Virus record (IMG/VR): IMGVR_UViG_3300034283_000281
Coordinates: 1-28,510 of that record
Length of the DNA stretch: 28,510 bases
Strand: one strand, 5' to 3'
Source: a virus
Shown: positions 16,659 to 24,805 of the stretch, piece by piece
How positions within the stretch are numbered: position 1 is the stretch's first letter
Layout: the number at the start of each line of letters is the position of its first letter
The notes under the pieces: model-generated
What the model was told of the DNA's origin: nothing
Database searches by the model: none
The model's input: only the letters and a program-made list of their open reading frames with translations
Program-made: the position numbers and the translations under genes

Positions 16659-16852
16659 TAGTTTGTCCGCTGCTGCTGCGGAATTTGCTCATTAGCCTGT
16701 GTGTAGACCTTACGAATAAGAGCGTCCGACACACGGTGTGGCAGTTCAGCCAGCGCCGCAAGGATGGTGTTTAGTTCTTGGATAGACAGGACAACCGTAA
16801 TTTCCGGCGCTTCCTGCTTATCAACGTCATACTTATCTAGTTCGGGGTTCAT
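16658..16852 (-). CDS. Small helical phage protein upstream of endolysin, 64 aa
   Basis: The 64-aa product has an acidic N-terminus (MNPELDKYDVDKQEAPEI), then VVLSIQELNTILAALAELPH, RVSDALIRKVYTQANEQIPQ and a short polar tail. The ELN-x-ILAAL-x-ELP-x-x-VSD-x-LI-x-K-x-x-x-QA pattern is a common small phage protein of unknown function. AGGAGAA precedes ATG 16852 at good spacing. The stop overlaps the endolysin start (TAATG at 16658), which would tie endolysin synthesis to translation of this gene. Confidence 0.72.
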   Translation of the reverse strand: MNPELDKYDVDKQEAPEITVVLSIQELNTILAALAELPHRVSDALIRKVYTQANEQIPQQQRTN

Positions 16853-16864
16853 ACTATTTCTCCT

Positions 16865-17242
16865 TTAGGTAACGGGGGGTGTTGGTGGTGTTGGGGTCGG
16901 TGTTGGGTCCCATGGGAAATCGCCTTCAGGGACGTCCACTACTGGGTCTTTGATTAGCGCAATCTGCTTGTTGATTTGCGCATCGACGTGCTCCTTGTAA
17001 GAACCGACAACAACGGCTTCTATCCAACCAAGGACGTCAGCCTCGGTCAAATCTTCATAGGGGATGAACGTAGCGGGGTCTACGCTTGAAAGCGGAAAGG
17101 GCGTAGCGCCGTTGAACGTGCCGCTGTCGCCATCTTCGTCCGTGCCGGTGCAGGTCCATGTGGATTGCACAACGACGTTGTCAATGCTGCCATCTGTGGT
17201 TTTCTTCAAGGACGTGATCGCCCAAGTGTACGTAAGTGCCAT
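16865..17242 (-). CDS. Conserved phage protein, 125 aa, fibre-associated candidate
   Basis: The product starts MALTYTWAITSLKKTTDGSI, continues with VVVQSTWTCTGTDEDGDSG, TFNGATPFPLSS and YEDLTEADVLGWIEAVVVG, and ends with a Pro/Thr tail (WDPTPTPTPPTPPVT). The N-terminal beta part followed by LTEADVLGWI-x-AVV and a short helix with HVDAQINKQI is a familiar small protein beside phage tail fibres. I do not know its biochemical role. It begins one base after the fibre stop (TAAtATG), so it is translationally coupled to the fibre and could be a fibre cap or an assembly partner. The Pro-rich end is probably disordered. Confidence 0.72.
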   Translation of the reverse strand: MALTYTWAITSLKKTTDGSIDNVVVQSTWTCTGTDEDGDSGTFNGATPFPLSSVDPATFIPYEDLTEADVLGWIEAVVVGSYKEHVDAQINKQIALIKDPVVDVPEGDFPWDPTPTPTPPTPPVT

Positions 17243-17243
17243 A

Positions 17244-20200
17244 TTACTTTCCTTCCAATTCGGCCACGCGGGCTTCGAGTTCCTTGATTGCTTCTATTAA
17301 TACACCAACAAGGTTACCATAAGCAACAGAGAGCGTGTCGTCGTCACCCGTGCCTTGATGAACCACTTCAGGTATAACTTCCAACATCTCCTGCGCGATG
17401 ACACCGACGTTGCGTTTCTCAGTGTCTATGCGAGTATACCGCACGCCGCGCATCTTACCGACGAGACCAAGCGCGTCACCAATGGTCTCAACGTCCTTCT
17501 TGAGGCGAGCATCTGAATATGCGGTGACGTTTGCTGTGGCTACGACATTTCCAGAGCTATCAATCGTCATCGTGGTGCTGCTGGACGTGTTGCGGAAGTA
17601 GTGAATACCAGCATTGTAATAGTTGTTTGGGTCGCCGCTCCCACCAAGCCACAGTTTGGTAGACCCGTTAACGTCGCAAAACTCCGTCCACGTAGAGCCG
17701 TTAAGTGTGATAGCCCTGTTACCAGACGAGTGTTGGATTGTCGCCGCACGAACGGTGCTAAGAACCGAAGTGCTGTTAGGATCAACGAAGAACGCGCTAT
17801 TGTCGTTGTCGTACATGATTGGCGCGTAGAAAGCGACGATTGACCGAGTGAAACTGCCTCCATTAGCCATGTCAAACACGACACCATTCGTGTTGAAGTC
17901 AATGAATTGAAAACCGCCATAAGAAGCGGACGCCTTAAAACGCTGCCCTGTGTAAAAACGAAACTCAAGCGGCTGCGTCCACGCCCCAGCGGGCTTGCCT
18001 ATACGGTAGTTAGTGTCGCCGTCAGAGTGGAAGTTGATCCATAACGAGCCACTTGTGGTGACGTTTTGACCCCCAAGGTAAATGGACGATGCTGATGTAT
18101 CGGTAGATTGAGCAATAAAGTTAGCACGGTTAAGATTGCTGAAACCGTTAGGGTCTAAGTAATAGCCAGTGTCGTTCTGGTCATAGAATATGGGTGCGCG
18201 GAAAGATGCTTCGTTTACAGCGTATTGGTTGAAGTTAAAATAACCGGCGTCGAGTATTTTAAATTCACCCCCAGTTGTTTGGTTATACAACGACATATAG
18301 CCGCCGTAGCGCCCAACGAAATCCAATGTGTCACCGCGAAAGCGGATGCCACACTCTGTAGCACCAGTGATAACAGAGATATTGCCTAGGATAGACCTGC
18401 TGGCGGGGTCGAGGTAATACGCAGTGTTGTTACTGTCGTAATATATGGGCGAGCGGATATCGACTTCGGCGGTGACGTTGCCGCTCCCGTTGATGTTTAA
18501 GCGATTAAACCCGCCTGTCGGGTGCGTGGCAGTGGTCGCCGTATAAAACGCGATATAGGTAGCGGGATTGGCTTCGTAGATGTTGCCGCCGATGCTAAGG
18601 CTGTTGTTCCCAGAAGCCGAATACGAACCAATAAGCATCACGCCCTTTGGTTCTGATGACCCTGCATAGTGCGCCCCAGTCAGCACAGACCATTTCGCGG
18701 TGTTTACGTCCTTGTCACCAAGCTGCAAATTGCCGCCGTTGCTGTTACCCGCGCCTGTTATGGACACTAGCCTATTAAGCACCGAACCCGACGCTGGGTC
18801 TACGTAATACGCAGTGTTATTGCTGTCGTAGAAGATAGGTGCGCGGAAGTCGCCTGACGCCGCAAACGTAGCACCACTTGGAGCGTCGGCCCAGCCAGCA
18901 TAAATCTTTGACCATGCGCTCCAAGTACCGCTTTCACGGAAGCGAACAGATGGATACGGAAGTCCGCCTACTGCGGTACGAGGCCAGTAAAATTGACTGC
19001 CAAAGTCCGAATACGGATAGTTTGACCCCAAACCGAGGCTAAACCCATAGTACTGGGTAGCACCAGAAATGCCGGGGCCATTTGCACTGCCTTGCACATA
19101 CCTTACGCCGAAATTAGTAATCGCGTTAAAGTCACTTTGCTGACCATGCGTTTGGTTCATGTTATTGAACGTGGCGATTGCGCCAAGGACGTTTCCACTC
19201 GCCACATTTAGGTCATTAAGGTTCGATGTGCTGGCCGGATCAACGTAGTATGCGCCGTTCTGGCTGTCGTAGAAGATTTGCGCGTACATCTGGTTGGCTG
19301 TTATGGACGCTTCAACCAACAAAGAATTTGTTCCGCTGGCAGACGCAGCGATCCCGCTTCCGATGGTTGTCCCACCGTTAATATGCAGTTTTTTATTGGC
19401 AACAACCGATCCACCGCCGCCGATGGCGAACGTAGATGTGGAGCCGTTGTACCACATGTTGTCGCTGCCACTGACATCCGTCCACTGGATACCAGCCCAC
19501 GACGTTCCATTCCCGTTCAGGTATAGCTGCGCGTCATTGGTGGATTGTGCCGTGATGATCCCAAGCACGCTGGAGCCAGCAGGATCAAGGTAGTAGCTGG
19601 TATTATTGCTGTCGTAGAAGATCGGCGCACGCATATCGACGTTGGCCGTGACGTTGCCGCTGCTGTTGATGGACAGGCGTTCTGTGTTGCTGGTAAAGAA
19701 CGTCATGGGTTGCGCGCTGACGGTATTAAGTTTGATGGCGCAGCCACTTTCAGCTTCGATGGCGATTGTAGAGCCGTCCCCGTAGAAATAGCCACGATTT
19801 GAACCAGATGTCTGAAGCGAGATTATGGCGGAGCTAGTGCCATTGACGTTGAATACGGTGCGTCCACTGGTGGTGTAGGGTATGGCAGCGTTACCAATAC
19901 CTACGTTCGTACCGTCGTCATAAATAACCGACGCGCTGGTGGGCGAGACGCCGTTACCCTTGAGGAGATAGCCCGACGTCAGCGTGGAGTTGCCCGTGCC
20001 GCCGCGTGAGACGGCAAGCTGGCCTGACCAGCCCGCAGTTATGGATGTTGCTGCAAGCAGTGCAGTCGATGGGCTTCCGCCCAACGTCAAGGTGACGTTA
20101 GTGTCGTCTGCCTTGGTTAGAGCCGCGCCAGTGATATCACCACTTGGTATCGTAGCCGACGCAGTGAAGGCCGACGTGCCGTTGCCCTTGAGGTAACCAG

Positions 20201-21890
20201 TCAGGGTCGTAGCACCCGAACCACCGTTGCTTACAGGCAGCGTGCCGCTGACATGCGTCGTGAGGCCAATCTTGCCCCATGATGGAGGGTTGCTGACGCC
20301 GCCAGAGATGAGCGCGTTGCCGGTCGCCACATCAGCCAAAGAGCTTAGCGTGGTAGTCGCAGAGGCGTAGAGGATGTCGCCAACGGTGTAGCTGCTTATC
20401 CCAGTACCACCATTACCTACACCAAGGGTGCCGCTGACCTGCGTGGTGAGGCTGATTGTACCAGACAAGGCGCTGGTCGGAATAGTGGCCGTAGCCGTGA
20501 ACGCAGAAGTGCCGTTGCCGACGAGATAGCCCGTTAGCGAAGTTGCACCCGTACCACCGTTACCAACAGCCAGAGTGCCGGTAATATGCGTGGTCAGGCC
20601 GATTTTGCCGTAGGAAGGATCAGCGCCAGCACCGCCAGAGATAAGTGCGTTACCAGTGGCTACGTCAGCTATTACACCTATCGTCGTAGACGAGGTCGCG
20701 TATAGCAAGTCGCCAGCCGTGTAGCTGCTCTGCCCTGTGCCGCCTGCCGTTGCGGGTAGCGTGCCTGTGGTTAGCGTACTGGAAGACGTCGCGTAAACCG
20801 CGCCGCCAGTTGTAAAACTGGTGAGACCTGTACCGCCTAGCGTCGTAGCTACAGGTGAGGTGAGGCTGAATGTCGTGCCAGTCAGTGTCAGGCCGGTGCC
20901 AGCACTGTAAATCTGCGCAGATGAAATCTGAGCAAACGTGATTGCCGTCGTACCAAAGACAATCGTGCCAACGGTGTTGCAAGTATAGGTCTCGCCTGCG
21001 CCGGTCGTACCCTGTTGGACAAAGACAGTTGAGCCTTGGCTCAGACCATCTGGGCTAGCGTTGACGTAAGTGTCCGCGTCACTGGAACGCGTCAATACCC
21101 AGTTAGTCGAGCCACTACCTACGCTTGTCACGACGTAGATGCCGTTCTGGGTCTCATCGGTCTGTTCGTAAACCAAGACACGGTCAGCGACACTAAGCGT
21201 CACACCGTCAATAACCAGTGCAGCTTGAGTGCCTGCATTGGTCAGGGTAGCGCCAACGCCAGACGAACCATTGTTGTATGTCGCGTTCAGGTTGATCGGT
21301 GACTCGACGCGCACTGGCTGGTGGAAGTGAATACCGGCGGACGTCTGGGTGTCTACGTACTGTTTGGTCGCCACTTGCAGGTTAACGGTCGGGTCACCAG
21401 CAACGGTAACCTGCGTCAGCGACGGAGACATCGTATATGACGGAGTTGTGCCGCCAATCAGGACGCCTGTACCTGTCGCAAGCATCGCTGTGGTGTTGGC
21501 CGCAGTCTGGTAAGGAATGGAACCCGCTGCACCGCCAGCTAGGTTAGCCGCAGTGGTTGCGGCTAGCGCATTGCCATAGTCTTCCGTGACAGCCTTTTCG
21601 GATGGGTAAGTGACGAAAACGTCCTTGGTGCCCGCAGCAAAATCTACAAGCGCACCACCATTGCTCGACGCCAATACCGTGTTACGCGCTAGGGTCGTAC
21701 CGGAAGACGTGTAGGTGCCAACGCCGACTTCCCACTGGGTGTCGCTGTTAATCGTATAATACGTCGTGTTACCGTTACCGATTACCGAAAAGTTCTGATA
21801 CCCGGTCGGCGCGGTCCCGCTGAGCGTTACCGTACCTGTACCAGTTGTAGCAGTGGTATCCCTAACGCGGTCAGCGAGGACAAGAGCCAT
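17244..21890 (-). CDS. Large tail fibre with C-terminal S74 intramolecular chaperone, 1548 aa
   Basis: This is the receptor-binding fibre candidate. The N-terminus (MALVLADRVRDTTATTGTGT) is a conserved virion-attachment type. Residues about 320-640 hold Gly/Thr repeats of the LxxxNGGTG and GNGTSAF kind. From about 750 on, a YD-x-x-N-x-x-Y-x-x-DP motif recurs six times (A755, A870, A1017, S1147, A1232, A1356). A module near 910-1000 (GVRYVQG, FYWPRT, SVRFRESGTWSAWSKIYAG) looks like a pyocin-knob-type binding domain. The last 90 residues are peptidase S74: S1459-D-A-R-L-K1464 gives the Ser-Lys dyad, followed by NVGVIAQEM and a terminal coiled coil. Trimerisation and self-cleavage before S1459 are expected. 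ATG 21890 follows AAGGA. Confidence 0.88.
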   Translation of the reverse strand: MALVLADRVRDTTATTGTGTVTLSGTAPTGYQNFSVIGNGNTTYYTINSDTQWEVGVGTYTSSGTTLARNTVLASSNGGALVDFAAGTKDVFVTYPSEKAVTEDYGNALAATTAANLAGGAAGSIPYQTAANTTAMLATGTGVLIGGTTPSYTMSPSLTQVTVAGDPTVNLQVATKQYVDTQTSAGIHFHQPVRVESPINLNATYNNGSSGVGATLTNAGTQAALVIDGVTLSVADRVLVYEQTDETQNGIYVVTSVGSGSTNWVLTRSSDADTYVNASPDGLSQGSTVFVQQGTTGAGETYTCNTVGTIVFGTTAITFAQISSAQIYSAGTGLTLTGTTFSLTSPVATTLGGTGLTSFTTGGAVYATSSSTLTTGTLPATAGGTGQSSYTAGDLLYATSSTTIGVIADVATGNALISGGAGADPSYGKIGLTTHITGTLAVGNGGTGATSLTGYLVGNGTSAFTATATIPTSALSGTISLTTQVSGTLGVGNGGTGISSYTVGDILYASATTTLSSLADVATGNALISGGVSNPPSWGKIGLTTHVSGTLPVSNGGSGATTLTGYLKGNGTSAFTASATIPSGDITGAALTKADDTNVTLTLGGSPSTALLAATSITAGWSGQLAVSRGGTGNSTLTSGYLLKGNGVSPTSASVIYDDGTNVGIGNAAIPYTTSGRTVFNVNGTSSAIISLQTSGSNRGYFYGDGSTIAIEAESGCAIKLNTVSAQPMTFFTSNTERLSINSSGNVTANVDMRAPIFYDSNNTSYYLDPAGSSVLGIITAQSTNDAQLYLNGNGTSWAGIQWTDVSGSDNMWYNGSTSTFAIGGGGSVVANKKLHINGGTTIGSGIAASASGTNSLLVEASITANQMYAQIFYDSQNGAYYVDPASTSNLNDLNVASGNVLGAIATFNNMNQTHGQQSDFNAITNFGVRYVQGSANGPGISGATQYYGFSLGLGSNYPYSDFGSQFYWPRTAVGGLPYPSVRFRESGTWSAWSKIYAGWADAPSGATFAASGDFRAPIFYDSNNTAYYVDPASGSVLNRLVSITGAGNSNGGNLQLGDKDVNTAKWSVLTGAHYAGSSEPKGVMLIGSYSASGNNSLSIGGNIYEANPATYIAFYTATTATHPTGGFNRLNINGSGNVTAEVDIRSPIYYDSNNTAYYLDPASRSILGNISVITGATECGIRFRGDTLDFVGRYGGYMSLYNQTTGGEFKILDAGYFNFNQYAVNEASFRAPIFYDQNDTGYYLDPNGFSNLNRANFIAQSTDTSASSIYLGGQNVTTSGSLWINFHSDGDTNYRIGKPAGAWTQPLEFRFYTGQRFKASASYGGFQFIDFNTNGVVFDMANGGSFTRSIVAFYAPIMYDNDNSAFFVDPNSTSVLSTVRAATIQHSSGNRAITLNGSTWTEFCDVNGSTKLWLGGSGDPNNYYNAGIHYFRNTSSSTTMTIDSSGNVVATANVTAYSDARLKKDVETIGDALGLVGKMRGVRYTRIDTEKRNVGVIAQEMLEVIPEVVHQGTGDDDTLSVAYGNLVGVLIEAIKELEARVAELEGK
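17758..19640 (-). repeat. Six-copy YDxxNxxYYxDP motif inside the large fibre
   Basis: Six copies of a motif of about 22 residues, roughly [AS]PI-x-YD-x-N-x-[ST]-x-YY-[LV]-DP-x-x-x-S-x-L, lie at residues 755, 870, 1017, 1147, 1232 and 1356 of the fibre. The spacing is irregular (115, 147, 130, 85 and 124 residues), so they are boundaries between variable modules and not a tandem array. Several copies are preceded by an SSGNV or GSGNV string. The motif is familiar from fibres of other aquatic phages. Confidence 0.85.
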
Positions 21891-21899
21891 TAGTTTTCC

Positions 21900-22379
21900 T
21901 TATGCGATACGGATAATGGCCGTCGTGTTTGTGGCCGTCGGGAAGATAATCGTAAAATCACCATCCGTCGAGGTCTTATCCGAACCAAAATCTAACACAG
22001 CCACAGCAGCGTTCGTCAGCGTAGTGTTCGCGTTCGAGTTAGCCGAAGGAGTCGTGTTATAAATCAGCGCGCCACGAGCCGTAATCGTCGCGTTAGCAAA
22101 GGTCAGGTCACCGAAATCGGTAAAGCCCGTACCAGACGAAGCTGTATTATCCGACGTCACAACACCAAGGCGCGTCAGCGTACCGCCGCCAGCGGTGTAG
22201 TTCGTACCCGAAGATGAAACTTCTTGGCTGGATGTATACGCCGTAGTGTTGGCATCTAGCGAAGCGGACGAAGTGTACAGCGACAGCTTGAAAGTGTCGC
22301 CGCCGGTAACCCGGAAATCGTGCACGGCCAGCATAAGCTCGGCCTTAAAGCTGGTGCACATCGCTTGAGTAATTGGCAT
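21900..22379 (-). CDS. Beta-rich phage tail or head structural protein, 159 aa
   Basis: The 159-aa product starts MPITQAMCTSFKAELMLAVH and continues with DTFKLSLYTSSASLDANTTA, AYTSSQEVSSSGTNYTAGGG, ARGALIYNTT and AVAVLDFGSDKTST then FTIIFP. Every one of these strings is typical of a widespread small phage structural protein that I know by sight but not by function. Few charges, many Thr/Ser/Gly and alternating strands suit a beta-sandwich virion component. A strong AAGGAGG precedes ATG 22379. It lies directly upstream of the large tail fibre, so it may be part of the tail or fibre base. Confidence 0.78.
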   Translation of the reverse strand: MPITQAMCTSFKAELMLAVHDFRVTGGDTFKLSLYTSSASLDANTTAYTSSQEVSSSGTNYTAGGGTLTRLGVVTSDNTASSGTGFTDFGDLTFANATITARGALIYNTTPSANSNANTTLTNAAVAVLDFGSDKTSTDGDFTIIFPTATNTTAIIRIA

Positions 22380-22391
22380 CTTAAGGCCTCC

Positions 22392-22673
22392 TTATGTATC
22401 GAGTATGGCGGTTAGCTCTGGATGCCCCGCCTGTTTGAATTTATTAACCAGAGTTACGTTATGGGACCGCACAGCCTCGTGCATATAGTGGATGAGCACC
22501 TGACGGATGCTGTCCTTGAAGGCTTCGGCCTGATCGCGGATAGCAGGGTGTGCCTGACTGCCCACATAGATGATTTTGTCGAGTGCGCGCTCAGCAGTTT
22601 CCTCGGGCGTGAAACCACGTCCTTCGGTCGCCATGACCATCACATTTCCGACGTCGCTGAGTCCGTTAAACAT
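22392..22673 (-). CDS. Conserved small helical phage protein, 93 aa
   Basis: The product begins MFNGLSDVGNVMVMATEGRG, continues FTPEETAERALDKIIYVG then AHPAIRDQAEAFKDSIRQVL, IHYMHEAVRSHNVTLVNKF and ends QAGHPELTAILDT. TEGRG-x-TPEE-x-AE-x-ALDKII-x-VG is a familiar string from uncharacterised phage structural clusters. It is all alpha-helical and near neutral in charge, unlike the basic small proteins upstream. TAGGAG lies six bases before the ATG at 22673, so it can initiate alone. Function unknown; its place between adaptor and tail genes suggests a tail assembly helper. Confidence 0.72.
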   Translation of the reverse strand: MFNGLSDVGNVMVMATEGRGFTPEETAERALDKIIYVGSQAHPAIRDQAEAFKDSIRQVLIHYMHEAVRSHNVTLVNKFKQAGHPELTAILDT

Positions 22674-22682
22674 ATATAGCTC

Positions 22683-23363
22683 CTACTGGACCGGGTAGCG
22701 GGCTTGACCGCTACGATACATATCCTGACGGTTTTTGCCTTCACCAAGCTGTTTGAGCATCGCCATCGCTTCGTCATACCGCTTCTGGTAGCCTGCGATG
22801 ATATCTGCTTCGCCCTTCATGAAAGTGTACGCTTCGAGCAGTGATCCGTAAAGCAAAACGCTATCGAAGTTATCACCCAACCACGACGTACCTGCCGTCA
22901 CAATCGAAGGCGGGTAGTAGAAATAGTGTAGTTCGACTGCATAGTTCGAGTCCGGCGTCGGCCCCAAGATGTACGAGTTCTCGTCAAAATAAGCATAGTG
23001 TGTGGGTATGCCTGTCGTGCTTGGGTTCGGAAACGCTTGCCGGATGTAACTCACATCCTTGTTCAGCAAATACTCATACCGTCCGGTCGCGTCGATAACG
23101 GCCAGAGAGAAGTTGGCCAGCCAGTCTGAAGGTACCGAAAGGTACTTGTTGCCCGACGTCATGTTACCCGTAACGTTCTTGCGGAGGTCAAGGAGTTGCA
23201 CCGTATTGAAGATGCGTTGCTCGGCCTCCTGAATGAACGTGTTGATCTGTTCGGTAGACGTCAGCGTCACCGTGCTGGAGCCGTCAGAGCCGGTCCATGA
23301 GGTGTTGGGGAAGTCGTTTTCGACGTACCCTTTGATCGTTTCGAACAGTTCAGCGTAATTCAT
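22683..23363 (-). CDS. Phage adaptor protein (SU10-type head-tail adaptor)
   Basis: This 226-aa protein should form the ring joining the portal to the tail nozzle. It starts MNYAELFETIKGYVENDFP, then has an N-terminal helix (INTFIQEAEQRIFNTVQLLD), LRKNVTG, a strand block (YLSVPSDWLANFSLAVID, YEYLLNKDVSYIRQAFPNP), ILGPTPDSNYAVELHYFYYP, WLGDNFDSVLLYGSLLEAYT and a C-terminal helix with R-x-D-x-YRSGQ. The order and the strings AEQRIFN-x-VQ, LNKDV-x-I-x-x-AFP and LGDNFDS-x-L match the SU10 adaptor family as I recall it, and the length is usual. Translation is coupled to the 46-aa gene by TAATG. This is one of the surer calls in the window. Confidence 0.85.
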   Translation of the reverse strand: MNYAELFETIKGYVENDFPNTSWTGSDGSSTVTLTSTEQINTFIQEAEQRIFNTVQLLDLRKNVTGNMTSGNKYLSVPSDWLANFSLAVIDATGRYEYLLNKDVSYIRQAFPNPSTTGIPTHYAYFDENSYILGPTPDSNYAVELHYFYYPPSIVTAGTSWLGDNFDSVLLYGSLLEAYTFMKGEADIIAGYQKRYDEAMAMLKQLGEGKNRQDMYRSGQARYPVQ

Positions 23364-23503
23364 TATGCCAACTTCTTGCTGCTATGCGTGCCCTTAGTCG
23401 CCGCACCGGTTCCGCGTGTTTTCACGGTCTGGGTGTTAGGTACGTTGTTCGGATAACCGTTATTGTTCTTCACAATCGGCACCGTTTTTGGTTTATAGTC
23501 CAT
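23363..23503 (-). CDS. Very small basic protein, 46 aa
   Basis: The 46-aa product reads MDYKPKTVPIVKNNNGYPNN then VPNTQTVKTRGTGAATKGTH and SSKKLA. A longer frame from a TTG at 23548 exists, but it would overlap the upstream gene by 44 bases, whereas ATG 23503 sits one base after the upstream stop (TAAtATG). Its own TAA overlaps the adaptor start (TAATG at 23363). No domain is recognisable. The NG-x-NNVPNT-x-TVKTRG-x-GAATKG string is familiar from similarly placed small phage genes. It may be a small virion component or help couple translation into the adaptor gene. Confidence 0.65.
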   Translation of the reverse strand: MDYKPKTVPIVKNNNGYPNNVPNTQTVKTRGTGAATKGTHSSKKLA

Positions 23504-23504
23504 A

Positions 23505-23696
23505 TTATTTACCCCGCGAAGATTTCTTCTGGTTGGCGATTTTGGCAAGATTGCGACCTAGAGCCTTCATCTGTGCGTTGGTCTTACCGCCTTTAGCAAG
23601 CTTAGTTAGGGGCTGGCCCTTGTGTTTCGCACGCTCGTGTTTGTGCACGGCCTTTGCCACAGTAGCCTTGTCCTGCTTCATGTCTTTCTTATCCAT
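23505..23696 (-). CDS. Small Lys/His-rich basic protein, 63 aa
   Basis: The product starts MDKKDMKQDKATVAKAVHKH and continues ERAKHKGQPLTKLAKGGKT, ending ANQKKSSRGK. It is strongly basic with several His. LAKGGKT matches the GG tag found in its neighbours. The VHKHE-x-x-x-H-x-G-x-PLTKL-x-KGG core is a conserved small phage protein of unknown function that I recognise. I choose ATG 23696, preceded by GGAGA, over an in-frame GTG at 23699 that overlaps the upstream TAG. One base separates its stop from the next ATG. A DNA-binding or head-internal role is possible from charge only. Confidence 0.7.
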   Translation of the reverse strand: MDKKDMKQDKATVAKAVHKHERAKHKGQPLTKLAKGGKTNAQMKALGRNLAKIANQKKSSRGK

Positions 23697-23698
23697 CA

Positions 23699-24091
23699 CT
23701 AATTCTCCGTCTCAATCGTTACGGTCCCTACTTGACCATTACCTAATAGCGTATTTGGAAGACCAAATAAACCCAAAGGATTATTTAACCCTACCGGGTC
23801 CCACCCCCACTGAATTACGCGACTACCGTCAGTAGGGTTATTGTTCACGTTCAGACCCGCTTGAAAATAGCTGTTGTCCGGACGTGGGTCGCGCAACGCT
23901 TGTGGGTCGTCCACTGGATACATACCCAACTGAAGCTGCGGCTGGTCCGGCTCCCAGCATGTAGGGCACACGAGAATATTGATATTCTTGGTCTTAATGA
24001 CGAGCCGCTTGAGCTCTTTCAGCTTATAGCGAAAGTTACAGCGGTCGCACTGGGCGATTGCCCATTTACCAGATGCAAACCGATTAGGCAC
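23699..24091 (-). CDS. Zinc-ribbon phage structural-cluster protein, 130 aa, GTG start
   Basis: Residues 1-55 read as a two-knuckle zinc ribbon: C15-DR-C18 and C42-PT-C45, separated by a Lys-rich stretch (RYKLKELKRLVIKTK). The start string PNRFASGKWAIAQCDRC and the following WEPDQPQLQLGMYPV-DDPQALR are conserved in a phage family I recognise but cannot name. The C-terminal half is Asn/Gly/Pro-rich without clear motifs. GTG at 24091 is the only sensible start: it lies two bases after the previous TGA and gives the conserved N-terminus. The Shine-Dalgarno is weak, so it probably depends on reinitiation. A role in head or neck assembly or DNA contact is inferred. Confidence 0.75.
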   Translation of the reverse strand: MPNRFASGKWAIAQCDRCNFRYKLKELKRLVIKTKNINILVCPTCWEPDQPQLQLGMYPVDDPQALRDPRPDNSYFQAGLNVNNNPTDGSRVIQWGWDPVGLNNPLGLFGLPNTLLGNGQVGTVTIETEN

Positions 24092-24094
24092 AAA

Positions 24095-24805
24095 TCACCG
24101 GAAATACTGACGAGGCGCGATGCGCAGTGGCGCTTTCTCGCGGTCCTCATCAGCAGCCTGTTGCCAGAGTTCTTCATACTGCGCTTTAAGGCTCATAGAA
24201 CGCTCAAGCGCACCGGGTACCTTCAGGGATAGGTGATACGCGAGACCAGCCACCAGACAAGGGAGGAACCTAAACGGTATATCTTGCGTAGTAACACCAT
24301 CACCAGCATCCTGTAAGCGGCGCAAGCGCCAGTAGACAAAGGTATAATAGTTGCTCTGGTCTGGCGCTGGCCACACGTTGATCTGCGGATTTGCAACGCC
24401 ATCCACCGGATAGTCTGCACCTGACTGGCGGTTAATCCATACTTGGATAGGCCGACCCTGCGCGTTCTTATTCGGGATGGTCGAGTATGTGTCGATGCTG
24501 ATACGGTTGATGGTGATATCAGTCTGTTGCTGCCCAGTCTGGGTGCGCACGACATGCTCAAGTAAGTCGATGGTGTCGATGGGTAAATCGTAAACAATCT
24601 GCCCCTGCACAAGTGGTATCGAGCCCTGCTCGATTGTCCACAGGTTTATGCCACGGTTTGCCCACTCGATGGTAAGCAGGTTCAGGCTGCGCCGCGCCGT
24701 ACGCAGGTCATAGCCCGTGCGGAGTTCTGCACCGCAGCGCTCAAAAGCCTCTTCGACTAGGTCGTTGAGGTTCAGGTTAAATGCTGTAGTGCCACTTGTG
24801 GTCAT
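24095..24805 (-). CDS. Head-tail connector or tail accessory-like protein, 236 aa
   Basis: The 236-aa protein starts MTTSGTTAFNLNLNDLVEEA, continues with FERCGAELRTGYDLRTARRS and LNLLTIEWANRGINLWTIEQ, then a beta-rich middle (VYDLPIDTIDLLEHVV, GRPIQVWINRQ, NPQINVWPAPDQSNYYTFVY) and a C-terminal helical part (PCLVAGLAYHLSLKVPGALE and YEELWQQAADEDRE). The layout of N-terminal helices, a central barrel-like part giving W-P-x-PD, and a C-terminal helix matches the gp4/gp6/adaptor-like connector proteins of short-tailed phages. Its position just upstream of the adaptor (22683-23363) agrees. Family name is by fold resemblance and memory. It probably sits between portal and tail nozzle. Confidence 0.72.
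   Translation of the reverse strand: MTTSGTTAFNLNLNDLVEEAFERCGAELRTGYDLRTARRSLNLLTIEWANRGINLWTIEQGSIPLVQGQIVYDLPIDTIDLLEHVVRTQTGQQQTDITINRISIDTYSTIPNKNAQGRPIQVWINRQSGADYPVDGVANPQINVWPAPDQSNYYTFVYWRLRRLQDAGDGVTTQDIPFRFLPCLVAGLAYHLSLKVPGALERSMSLKAQYEELWQQAADEDREKAPLRIAPRQYFR

Noticed and set aside
23503-23548. TTG start giving a 61-aa form of the 46-aa protein
   Set aside because: It would overlap the previous gene by 44 bases, while ATG 23503 sits right after the upstream stop.
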